A stretch of 64,000 bases of DNA, taken from NCBI RefSeq assembly GCF_017912535.1, contig NZ_JAERQK010000001.1:744001-808000 (forward strand), written 5' to 3'. Below, piece after piece: positions 1 to 8,897 of the stretch. Position numbers and translations under genes: made by a program. Under the pieces are notes generated by a model. That model was not told the origin of the DNA. It made no database searches and worked only from the letters and a program-made list of their open reading frames with translations. Numbering within the stretch: the stretch's first letter is position 1; each line of letters starts with the position of its first letter. The DNA is from Motiliproteus sediminis (GTDB taxonomy: Bacteria > Pseudomonadota > Gammaproteobacteria > Pseudomonadales > Balneatricaceae).

Positions 1-171
1 GCTACTCCACCGCGCAGCGTCCTCGGTGGTGTTTTCATTGCTCTGGTCGCGACAGCGCTGGACCCGCATCACCCTGTAAACCGAGGCGGCGCTGGCCAAA
101 TGCGCCGTGAGCTTATACCGCGAGTGCGTTAGACTTAGGCTACTTTGCTGTTTTCTCTGGACTGAACAGAT

Positions 172-1338
172 ATGGACCAATCACTGGTTTTCTCCTTCTT
201 CCTGATTTTCACCGGTGCCGCCATAGTGGCCTCCGCGGCGCTGTACACCCGCCAACCGTTGCTGGTGGCGTACATCGTGCTTGGAGCATTGCTCGGCCCT
301 TACGGGATGACCATGATTACGGACACCCGGCTGCTGTCCGACATCTCTGAGATCGGCATCATCTTCCTGCTGTTTCTGCTGGGCTTGGATATGCAACCCA
401 GTCATCTTGTCCATATGCTCAAGAAGGCCACCCTGGTTGCTATTCTCAGCTCCATAGCCTTCGCCGCATTGGGGTACGGAACCGGCCTGGCGTTCGGCTT
501 CACCCAGACCGAATGTATCATCATCGGCTTAGCGGTGATGTTCTCCAGCACGATCATCGGCATCAAGTTGCTACCGACTACGGTCCTGCACCACAAGCAT
601 ACCGGAGAACTGGTGGTCGGCCTCCTTCTGCTTCAAGACGTTATCGCAATCCTGGTACTGATCGCCCTGTACAGCAGCGGCGATGCCGATAGCAGTTACC
701 TTACCTATATCAAAACCCTGGCCGCTCTGCCGCTGCTGGTGGCGGCATCGTTCCTGTTCGTCCGTTTTGTACTCCTTAAGCTGATCCAGAAGTTCGACCG
801 TTTTCACGAGTATATATTTCTCGTCGCCATCGGCTGGTGCCTTGGTTTGGCCGAAGCGGCCGCCGCCGTCGGCTTATCGGCCGAAATTGGCGCGTTCACC
901 GCCGGAGTCGCGTTGGCTACCAGCCCCATTTCGCAATACATTGCTGAAAGCCTAAAACCCTTACGGGACTTTTTCCTGATCCTGTTCTTCTTCTCCATCG
1001 GTGCCAGCTTCAATCTGGGCCTGCTGGACGAAATCATCCTGCCCTCGGTCATTCTGGCGCTGCTGGTGCTGGCGATCAAACCGCTGGTATTCCGCGTGCT
1101 GCTAATGCGCATCAGCGAAACGCGAGAACTGGCATGGGAAGTGGGGTTCCGTCTCGGACAGATCAGTGAATTTTCGCTACTGATTGCTTATCTGGCGGCA
1201 GCTAACATGATGATCGGTGAAGAGGCATCGCACGTAATTCAGGCAACGGCGATCCTGACGTTTCTGATCTCATCCTATATCGTGGTGTTCAACTACCCCT
1301 CACCCATCGCAGTAACGGACCGCCTGAGACGCGACTAA
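172..1338 (+). CDS. CPA2-type cation:proton antiporter, membrane domain only
   Basis: A 388-residue inner-membrane protein made almost wholly of hydrophobic segments (about 11-12), of the KefB/KefC/CPA2 exchanger family, which exchanges Na+ or K+ for protons. Family motifs visible are LLFLLGLDMQP in an early helix, LLLLQDVIAILVL mid-protein and GAFTAGVALA in a later helix. The protein stops right after the last helix, so the cytoplasmic TrkA-N/RCK nucleotide-binding domain of KefB/C (about 600 residues) is absent and gating by glutathione adducts is not expected. It converges with the PilZ gene, the two overlapping by 4 bases at their stops. Family assignment is firm; the transported ion is unknown. 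Confidence 0.88.
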   Translation: MDQSLVFSFFLIFTGAAIVASAALYTRQPLLVAYIVLGALLGPYGMTMITDTRLLSDISEIGIIFLLFLLGLDMQPSHLVHMLKKATLVAILSSIAFAALGYGTGLAFGFTQTECIIIGLAVMFSSTIIGIKLLPTTVLHHKHTGELVVGLLLLQDVIAILVLIALYSSGDADSSYLTYIKTLAALPLLVAASFLFVRFVLLKLIQKFDRFHEYIFLVAIGWCLGLAEAAAAVGLSAEIGAFTAGVALATSPISQYIAESLKPLRDFFLILFFFSIGASFNLGLLDEIILPSVILALLVLAIKPLVFRVLLMRISETRELAWEVGFRLGQISEFSLLIAYLAAANMMIGEEASHVIQATAILTFLISSYIVVFNYPSPIAVTDRLRRD

Positions 1339-1751
1339 TCCGAGCGACGGGAGAAAGATTCGGCAAACCGCTCTATCCACTCGCGAGCAGCGGTATCGTC
1401 GTTGATCTGCTGCATTAACTCCTGGGCCCGCTGACGCTTGTAGTGTTCGATGTGGCAAAGCTGCTCAGCCATGCGCAGATCAAACGCCTTATCAGGATCA
1501 AGCAACCGCACTCGAACCTCAAAACGGTCTCCGTCAGGATGGCAGCCGATCACCCAGGCTTCGCCATGGAACGGCGGGTCAAACAGGTCAATACTGAGCG
1601 TCACTCGAGCACAAAGATCGAAGGGGGTGGGCGACTGAAAGCAGAGCTCTTCATCACTGATATTCTGCAGTGCAGCCGGAGTCACCGTACTGGTGGCACT
1701 ACAACGGCAGTTAATAGGAATTCCTGCCGGATGACTGATCTGATGACTCAT
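1335..1751 (-). CDS. PilZ-like domain protein with degenerate c-di-GMP motif
   Basis: A 138-residue soluble protein with a PilZ-like beta-barrel pattern: residues about 10-90 hold alternating hydrophobic strands, including VTLSIDLFDPPFHGEAWVIG and FEVRVRLLD, followed by a helical C-terminus rich in Gln, Glu and Arg. PilZ domains bind c-di-GMP through RxxxR and (D/N)xSxxG. Here the second motif reads NISDEELCF, losing the Gly, and no clear RxxxR precedes it, so nucleotide binding is doubtful. The ATG at 1751 has AAGGAACTGG upstream. It lies 67 bases after the Ap4A-phosphorylase-like gene and may be the last gene of that operon. Confidence 0.62.
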   Translation of the reverse strand: MSHQISHPAGIPINCRCSATSTVTPAALQNISDEELCFQSPTPFDLCARVTLSIDLFDPPFHGEAWVIGCHPDGDRFEVRVRLLDPDKAFDLRMAEQLCHIEHYKRQRAQELMQQINDDTAAREWIERFAESFSRRSD

Positions 1752-1818
1752 TGTTCCAGTTCCTTTGAATCAACACCGGATCTCAAGGTTAGCTTAGTAG
1801 AACTTTGCCTACGGATGC

Positions 1819-2682
1819 TTAGCGAGTCACGCCGCAAGCTGTGAGCACACTGGTAATACTCCGCTGCTGCAAGCGCTCGGCATCCGTCTCATCCTTGACC
1901 AACATCATTCCGGCATACCCCAGCGCGTTGACTGAAAAGCCGTCGACCCTGCCCACGCTGCGCGGAATGACCGCCATAAATCGCCTACAGATCAGCAGAT
2001 TGTAGGGCTGCAGCGGATCTTGGTCAGACCGGCCGAGCCCCAACAGGGTCAGCGCCTCCCGATAGAACCGGTGCCAGCCCCTACCTCGCGCCCTCGCATC
2101 CGGGAGGGCATCGAAACGGCGGCAGAGACTCAACCAGGGGAGGTCGCCCGCCAACAGCCCCGGTGCCAGCGGAAAGCCGTCATCAACATCCGGCGCAGGC
2201 GAAGGTATCAGCTGCATATGACGGTGGGGCTGACTAGCGCCGGCGGCGATCCCAGCATTGAAAAACAGCAGCCCGTCCGCCGACGCCAGCAGTTCGCTGG
2301 CCGCAACGAAATCAGCTTCCGTTAGCGCGGCAGTCTGGGATTGAAACTGCCGCGTGAGCAACAGCAAATGGTCAGGCACGACCGGGAATTTGTTCAATAG
2401 CAGCAGATGGGCAGTACCAACCTCACCCACCAGCAGCTGCCGATCATAAGGAAGAAAAGGGTTGTTGCCTGAAGCCTGAGATACTGGTTTGGCCGGTTGC
2501 GCAGACAACGAGCGCAGCTGAAAGCTGACTCCTTTTTCGCGCCATCGCGATAACCGCGTGGCTACCGGCAGCAGCGCACCGGCCTCAAGAGCCTGACGGC
2601 TGACGGCCGCTGCGCGAGACCAAAGATCGACGGATGATGGGTTAGCGCCCATCCGCCAGATCGCGAGAACGCCGATAGTCAT
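1819..2682 (-). CDS. ATP adenylyltransferase / Ap4A phosphorylase family protein
   Basis: 287 residues of the HIT superfamily, Ap4A phosphorylase branch, which splits diadenosine tetraphosphate with phosphate into ATP and ADP. Visible features are NKFPVVPDHLLLLTR, FFNAGIAAGASQPHRHMQ (the HxHxQ catalytic histidine region) and a C-terminal YNLLICRRFMAVIPR segment typical of the C-terminal half. Length matches single-domain Ap4A phosphorylases. The first ATG overlaps the upstream Cache gene by 41 bases; an ATG at 2652 would cut this to 11. Either way translation is probably coupled. Family is well supported; substrate is inferred. Confidence 0.83.
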   Translation of the reverse strand: MTIGVLAIWRMGANPSSVDLWSRAAAVSRQALEAGALLPVATRLSRWREKGVSFQLRSLSAQPAKPVSQASGNNPFLPYDRQLLVGEVGTAHLLLLNKFPVVPDHLLLLTRQFQSQTAALTEADFVAASELLASADGLLFFNAGIAAGASQPHRHMQLIPSPAPDVDDGFPLAPGLLAGDLPWLSLCRRFDALPDARARGRGWHRFYREALTLLGLGRSDQDPLQPYNLLICRRFMAVIPRSVGRVDGFSVNALGYAGMMLVKDETDAERLQQRSITSVLTACGVTR

Positions 2683-3322
2683 TCATATCCATAAACAGCG
2701 ACTTTTCGAACCCGAACCAGAAAATAATCAGCACCGCCAATAATATCGCTCCGATCAGGATCAAATTATTGGCTTCATCCCAAAACGCCTGATTGATGTC
2801 ATCAGTGTAAACACTGCTGGCGATACCCCATCCCCAAGGATCAAAATGTATCAAGAATCCGATTTTATCAACCTCCAGCGTATCACCCACCCGTGGCCAC
2901 TGGTATTCGAAGAAACCGCGCCCCATGCCGCTCATCACCGGTTGCACCGCCGCGTCAAGATTAGCCGAAATACCGGCCAGAGCCGCACCTTCAAGATCAG
3001 GCAACACCGCGTGCATCAACACCGTTCCCCGATCATCAAGCACCCAGAAATACTCATCATCGGCGTAGCGAAGCTGCCGTAAGGTCGACAACGCCGCTAT
3101 CTGGGCCTGCTGTCGGGTTATATCACCATTGAGTGCCAATAGATGGAAATTATCGACCTGCTGATAAGCCGCGCGGACCCGATCCTCCAGCACCCGGGTG
3201 CGCTCCTCCAGCAAACTGCGGTGCAACTGCTGCAGACTTGCAACCAAGATCACTGCGCCAATGCCCGCCAGCGCCAACCAGAGCACTAGCAACCGCCGAC
3301 TACTGGAGCTCTTCATGAACAT
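2642..3322 (-). CDS. Orphan single-Cache (sCache_2) membrane sensor protein
   Basis: 226 residues: a transmembrane helix at about 9-29, a periplasmic sCache_2-type domain at about 35-180, a second helix at about 186-206 and a short cytoplasmic tail. Cache landmarks are LRQLRYADDEYFWVLDD, the GRGFFEYQWPR strand and FDPWGWGIASSVYTDDI, closely matching the sensor half of the chemoreceptor at 57377-59008. Unlike that protein it has no HAMP, methyl-accepting, kinase or cyclase domain after helix two, so it senses a small ligand with no obvious output. It sits 28 bases after the DUF4350-like gene and overlaps the Ap4A-phosphorylase-like gene. It may signal through a partner protein or be a cut-down receptor. 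Confidence 0.8.
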   Translation of the reverse strand: MFMKSSSSRRLLVLWLALAGIGAVILVASLQQLHRSLLEERTRVLEDRVRAAYQQVDNFHLLALNGDITRQQAQIAALSTLRQLRYADDEYFWVLDDRGTVLMHAVLPDLEGAALAGISANLDAAVQPVMSGMGRGFFEYQWPRVGDTLEVDKIGFLIHFDPWGWGIASSVYTDDINQAFWDEANNLILIGAILLAVLIIFWFGFEKSLFMDMNDYRRSRDLADGR

Positions 3323-3350
3323 ACAGGGTTATTCTCCTTGCCAATCATGA

Positions 3351-4103
3351 TCATTGCGCCGCTGCCAGGCGCAGCTTTACCCAGGCAACCAGATTGCGAG
3401 CCAGTTGCTGGTTCTCATCACGCAAGTAACGGTTTTGAAACACCGCATCATCGCCCAGCACCAGCACCGCGCCATGGCCTAACGGGCGTACCGCAGCCAT
3501 CGCATAAGGATACTCAGGCTCGCCCTGATCGAAGCGACGATTACGGTTAAGGTCCATCCAGGCAAGGTCACTGGTGGCGAATAGCACCGTCGCCTCCCTC
3601 CCCGGATTCAAGGCCCATGCCCCATACACCGCGATGCGATCCAACTGCTCAGTGAGCGGGTGCCGGGCAACCGCAGCGACGGTGAAATCGCTGCCGTTTT
3701 GGTTCAGCCGCTGACGCCGCTCAAGCACCACGCCATTGGAAACCCCAATACCGAAGTGGCTAAGCAGCGCTCCGTTAAGCGGCCCCACATGCAAGCTAAT
3801 CACCAGCGTGCCGCCGGCTTCGACAAAGTCGTACAAGGTAGATAGTTCACTGGCCGAATAGTCGCTGAAGGCACCGGAGATAACCAGCGCATCAACGCTG
3901 CCAAGTACTGTCGGGGTCAAACGTCCGCTTGCGCTGCGCACATCGAAGCCCTCGCTGCGCCAAAGGGCCGCGAACTGGGACAGATCAAGCGCTTGTTCGC
4001 GCTCGATCACAAAGCGCTGACCGTGGCCCTGATCGAACAGCACAGCGGCCGCGCTAGCCCAGGGGGACAGAACTACCAAGAACAGCAAGGCAACCCGACA
4101 CAT
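3351..4103 (-). CDS. Exported DUF4350-like protein (glutamine-amidotransferase-like fold)
   Basis: A 250-residue protein with an N-terminal signal peptide (cleavage probably near ASAAA, residues 17-21). The body resembles DUF4350/ThuA-like proteins: DQGHGQRFVIE at the start, then SVDALVISGAFSDYSASE and FVEAGGTLVISLHVG, and near the end GHGAVLVLGDDAVFQNRY. Such proteins have a class I glutamine-amidotransferase-like Rossmann fold without the catalytic Cys. A DLNRNRRFDQGEPEYP segment looks like a Ca2+-binding type loop. It is probably the first gene of the DUF4350-Cache-Ap4A phosphorylase run. Biochemical role unknown. Confidence 0.68.
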   Translation of the reverse strand: MCRVALLFLVVLSPWASAAAVLFDQGHGQRFVIEREQALDLSQFAALWRSEGFDVRSASGRLTPTVLGSVDALVISGAFSDYSASELSTLYDFVEAGGTLVISLHVGPLNGALLSHFGIGVSNGVVLERRQRLNQNGSDFTVAAVARHPLTEQLDRIAVYGAWALNPGREATVLFATSDLAWMDLNRNRRFDQGEPEYPYAMAAVRPLGHGAVLVLGDDAVFQNRYLRDENQQLARNLVAWVKLRLAAAQ

Positions 4104-4249
4104 CGTTAACTCAACTCCGTCATGAGACTCAATGGGGGATCATAACAACGGCGCAAGACTGAGGCACAGCAGCGGTGAGGGAAATGTTGATCCGGCGCAC
4201 AAAACTGCCGGAAATGATGCCTGACGGACAGCCCGAGCTATCGCGGAGC

Positions 4250-5077
4250 CTAGCTGTTGGGCTTACCGTCGGAGCTGTCGCCGGGTTGCAGGAAGATACG
4301 GGTGAGCTTGGCGTCAGCCATCCGCTTGGCGTTCTCCAGCTGGGCAGCGGACAGCATTGCCGCCACCGCATCGCGCGCCTTAGCGGACTGTTCATCACCC
4401 GCAGATACCGCAGCGCTCCACCAGCTGTAGGCCTCTTCGTAGTTCTTGTCGACCCCTTCGCCTTTGAAGTACATCAAACCCAGAGTAATAATCGCGTTGA
4501 GATTGCCCTGCTCGGCCGCTTTGGTATGCCACTTCAACGCTTCACGAAAGCGCCGCGGAACCCCAATGCCGTTGTAATACATCACACCAAGCTGATGCTG
4601 CGCTGGTGCCAGGCCACGCTCAGCAGCATGACGTAACCACAGCACTGCCTGTGACGCGTCCCTAGACACGCCTTTGCCATCTTTATAGAGAATGCCCAGG
4701 CGATACTGGCCCAGCGGGTCGCCCTCTTGCGCCGCCTGATGATAGAGAGACGCCGCGGTCAGGTAGTTTTGCGCCACCCCCAGTCCTTGCTCATGCAGAG
4801 TGCCCAGCATCGCCTGGGCCCGGGGTAGTTTTTGTGCCGCGGATTTACGCAGCCAGTAAGCCGCTTTGACCGGATCGATCTCGAGCCCCTGCCCGGAGAG
4901 ATACACCAGAGCCAGATCGTACTGGGCGCTGGCGTTACCCTGGATCGCCAGTGACCGCCATGCTTTGAGTGCGGTCAAATGGTCGCCCCGCTGGTACGCC
5001 TCCAGCCCTTCATAAAAGTCGGCCCGAACGCCCCCACTTAGCAGCATGAGCATAATTAACGGGGCGATCTTTTTCAT
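4250..5077 (-). CDS. Exported Sel1-like repeat (TPR-like) protein
   Basis: 275 residues with a signal peptide (about 1-19, ending near GGVRA) and about five Sel1-like repeats of 36 residues between 25 and 235, for example AQYDLALVYLSGQGLEID, GQYRLGILYKDGKGVSRD and AIITLGLMYFKGEGVDKN. Sel1 repeats form helical solenoids for protein-protein contacts, often in envelope or cell-wall complexes. No catalytic domain is present. It is separated from the gene downstream by 146 bases, so it may be transcribed on its own. The family call is firm, the partner is unknown. Confidence 0.85.
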   Translation of the reverse strand: MKKIAPLIMLMLLSGGVRADFYEGLEAYQRGDHLTALKAWRSLAIQGNASAQYDLALVYLSGQGLEIDPVKAAYWLRKSAAQKLPRAQAMLGTLHEQGLGVAQNYLTAASLYHQAAQEGDPLGQYRLGILYKDGKGVSRDASQAVLWLRHAAERGLAPAQHQLGVMYYNGIGVPRRFREALKWHTKAAEQGNLNAIITLGLMYFKGEGVDKNYEEAYSWWSAAVSAGDEQSAKARDAVAAMLSAAQLENAKRMADAKLTRIFLQPGDSSDGKPNS

Positions 5078-5224
5078 CCAGCATTCCCTTTGCGTCGTGA
5101 GGGGGACAGTAGCAGTCTAGCCCACATGCCCCCGGCGGTGAAGACACCCGAAGATGGTCGTTGCCTTTAAACTACGTCAGCAGCTGATACTTTACCACCT
5201 GATATATCAAGCCTTTGATTTCAA

Positions 5225-6511
<1,287 letters not shown>

Positions 6512-6534
6512 TTAACCTTTTTCGAAGTATCAGT

Positions 6535-6912
6535 TCAGAAAACAGCGCGAGTCAGCGCACAGCCCGCAGCAGCTGCCGCAACGCAACAAATGACGCTCAA
6601 TGATATATAAATAACAGCTGCGAGCATATGCCCTTGCTGGATCATCGTCAGGGTTTCGAGCGAGAAGGTCGAGAAGGTTGTAAAGGCACCAAGAAAACCG
6701 ACCATCAACAGCGGCCTCATCTCCGGGGGCAGCTGCGCCTTTTCCAGAATGAGCACATAGCACACCCCCATCAGCGCGGACCCTAGCACGTTAACCGTAA
6801 GGGTTCCGAGGGGGATCACGTGATCCGGATTACGAATCAGCACACTGCCGACCCAAAAGCGCCCCAGCGCCCCAACCGCACCACCCAGGGCAATAAACAG
6901 CAGCTGTAACAT
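6535..6912 (-). CDS. crcB: Fluoride-specific ion channel CrcB/Fluc
   Basis: 125 residues with four transmembrane helices, the standard size of the small dual-topology Fluc fluoride exporters. Signature elements are GGAVGALGRFWVG, GTLTVNVLGSALMG (the conserved Asn) and GFLGAFTTFSTFSLET (the phenylalanine-box and Na+ site). The ATG at 6912 is chosen over longer in-frame starts because it follows the rarA stop by one base and has GGGGA in front. No fluoride riboswitch is apparent here; the gene is buried in the operon. Confidence 0.94.
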   Translation of the reverse strand: MLQLLFIALGGAVGALGRFWVGSVLIRNPDHVIPLGTLTVNVLGSALMGVCYVLILEKAQLPPEMRPLLMVGFLGAFTTFSTFSLETLTMIQQGHMLAAVIYISLSVICCVAAAAAGCALTRAVF

Positions 6913-6913
6913 A

Positions 6914-8266
6914 TCAGTCCCCGTTGTCGTAACGCTTGTATGCACTTTCACTATCAGCAGCTCTAAGCCGCGCCAGCTTGTCGGCAATGCGAATTTCCAA
7001 CCCGCGCTCAACCGGCTGGTAATAGCGCCGCTCAGCAATCGCCGGGGGCAGATAAACCTCGCCGGCCGCATACGCATCCGGCTCGTCATGGGCATACCGA
7101 TACTCCGCGCCGTAGCCCAGTTCTTTCATCAGCGCCGTCGGCGCGTTGCGAAGATGTGCCGGCACCTCATAGCTGGGGTCGGCGGCAACGTCCTGGCGAA
7201 CCTGGTTGAAAGCGCGATAGAGGGCGTTGCTCTTGGGCGCGCAAGCGCAGTATACGGCAGCCTGGGCGATGGCACGCTCGCCTTCGGCGGGGCCCAGCCG
7301 TTCGAAGGCGTCCCAGGCATTAAGTGCCACCTGCATCGCCCGCGGGTCTGCATTGCCGATATCTTCAGAAGCGATCGCCAACAGCCGCCGGGCCACATAG
7401 AGAGGATCGCCTCCTGCATCCAGCATGCGCGCAAACCAGTACAACGCACCATCCGGCGACGACCCCCGTACCGACTTGTGGAACGCCGAGATCTGGTCGT
7501 AAAAAATATCACCCTGCTTATCGAACTGCCGTGCCGACGCTTGCAGCACTTCAGCCAGCACCTCCTGGTCGATCACCTCGCTATCAGCCTCGCGCCGGGC
7601 AAGATCAGCCGCCACTTCCAGCAGATTTAGCGCGCGTCGCCCGTCGCCATCAGCAGCACGGGCCAGCGCCAGCAGGCTCTCTTCGCTGATCCGTAACGCC
7701 CGCTCTCCCAACCCGCGCGAGCGATCGCTCAGCGCGCGTCGAACCAGATCCAACAGCACGGGCTCCTCCAGCGGACGCAGCAGATACACCCGCGCCCGAC
7801 TCAGCAGGGCCCGATTGAGTTCGAACGAGGGGTTTTCGGTAGTTGCGCCGATAAAGATGAGGGTGCCATCTTCGACAAACGGCAGGAAGGCATCTTGCTG
7901 GGATTTGTTAAACCGGTGAACCTCGTCCACGAACAGTACGGTTTTTCGCCCCGCCCCCTGGTGCATGCGCGCGCGATCAACCGCCGCACGAATATCCTTG
8001 ACCCCGGACAATACCGCGGACACGCTCTCAAAGTGGGCATCGGTAAGGTCGGCTATCAATCGCGCCAGCGTGGTTTTACCCACCCCCGGCGGGCCCCACA
8101 GCACCATGGAATGGGGCATCCCTTGCTCAATGGCTCCACGCAGCGCCTTGCCATGGCCAAGAATGTGATCCTGACCGGCGTACTCATCCAGCGTCCGCGG
8201 GCGCATGCGCGCCGCTAGTGGCTGGTAGGGTTGCGGCGCCTCGCCAAACAGGTCCTGCCCCATCAT
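6914..8266 (-). CDS. rarA: Replication-associated recombination protein A (MgsA/RarA AAA+ ATPase)
   Basis: 450 residues of the RarA/MgsA/WRNIP1 family, which acts at stalled replication forks with SSB. Seen are the N-terminal [19 protein letters not shown], Walker [13 protein letters not shown], Walker [21 protein letters not shown], sensor 1 [12 protein letters not shown], and the C-terminal tetramerisation region with [19 protein letters not shown]. Its start overlaps the lolA stop by 4 bases (ATGA), and crcB begins just after its stop, so the three are translationally coupled. Confidence 0.96.
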   Translation of the reverse strand: MMGQDLFGEAPQPYQPLAARMRPRTLDEYAGQDHILGHGKALRGAIEQGMPHSMVLWGPPGVGKTTLARLIADLTDAHFESVSAVLSGVKDIRAAVDRARMHQGAGRKTVLFVDEVHRFNKSQQDAFLPFVEDGTLIFIGATTENPSFELNRALLSRARVYLLRPLEEPVLLDLVRRALSDRSRGLGERALRISEESLLALARAADGDGRRALNLLEVAADLARREADSEVIDQEVLAEVLQASARQFDKQGDIFYDQISAFHKSVRGSSPDGALYWFARMLDAGGDPLYVARRLLAIASEDIGNADPRAMQVALNAWDAFERLGPAEGERAIAQAAVYCACAPKSNALYRAFNQVRQDVAADPSYEVPAHLRNAPTALMKELGYGAEYRYAHDEPDAYAAGEVYLPPAIAERRYYQPVERGLEIRIADKLARLRAADSESAYKRYDNGD

Positions 8267-8883
8267 TCGATGATCAGGTCAGCGCCTTGCGGCGGTATGA
8301 AGCGGAACCGCCCGGCCTCCAGCTCGGGATTCACGTCGAGCTGGGTAAACGCCACGCTGGTGCGCTGGCCAAGGTTGTCTTCAAGCTGAATCTCTTGGGG
8401 CACGCCGGCCGTAAAGGCGATACGCATCACGCTAAACATGGCGTTAGGATCGATCGGCTTAAGCCGGTAGACACCATCGCCCCCCTGCTCCGGTCCGACT
8501 ATCGCAAAGGTATGCTCCAGTTGGCTTAGATCACCACTCAAGAGTAGAGCCGGCGTGCTGTCGAGGCGCTTATCCAGATCCTGCCGGGTGACCTGCTCCA
8601 GATCTTCGTCATAAAGCCATAAATACTGACCATCAGCGACCAGCAGCTGCGGAAAGGGCTCGTCGGTGCGCCAGCGAAACAAACCCGGGCGCTGCAGCGC
8701 CATATCACCGCTGCTTTGTTGCAAGCGAGTACCGCTATTGTCCAGCACCATCTGATCAAAATGCCCCTGCAGCGATTCAATACCCCCGAGAAGGCGCTTG
8801 AGGTTGTCCGCCGGCGTCGCACTGACTGTAGCGCTCATTACCAGTGCCACCATCAGTCCCAGCGCGGTTATTACCTGTTTCAT
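8263..8883 (-). CDS. lolA: Outer-membrane lipoprotein carrier protein LolA
   Basis: 206 residues from the preferred ATG at 8883, which has AGGACGAG upstream and leads straight into a signal peptide ([22 protein letters not shown]). An upstream ATG at 8901 would add six residues. LolA shuttles lipoproteins released by LolCDE across the periplasm to LolB. Typical features are [27 protein letters not shown], and the C-terminal [20 protein letters not shown] and [10 protein letters not shown]. Lies between ftsK and rarA, as in pseudomonads. Confidence 0.94.
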   Translation of the reverse strand: MKQVITALGLMVALVMSATVSATPADNLKRLLGGIESLQGHFDQMVLDNSGTRLQQSSGDMALQRPGLFRWRTDEPFPQLLVADGQYLWLYDEDLEQVTRQDLDKRLDSTPALLLSGDLSQLEHTFAIVGPEQGGDGVYRLKPIDPNAMFSVMRIAFTAGVPQEIQLEDNLGQRTSVAFTQLDVNPELEAGRFRFIPPQGADLIIE

Positions 8884-8897
8884 TGCTCGTCCTGTCG

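Noticed and set aside
1-171. Possible gene remnants at the left edge
   Set aside because: Short open frames exist on both strands (for example a leftward ATG at 40) but too little sequence is present to support any of them.
6913-7095. Longer start for crcB inside rarA
   Set aside because: The extra 61 residues are the rarA C-terminus in another frame; the ATG at 6912 gives the normal Fluc length.
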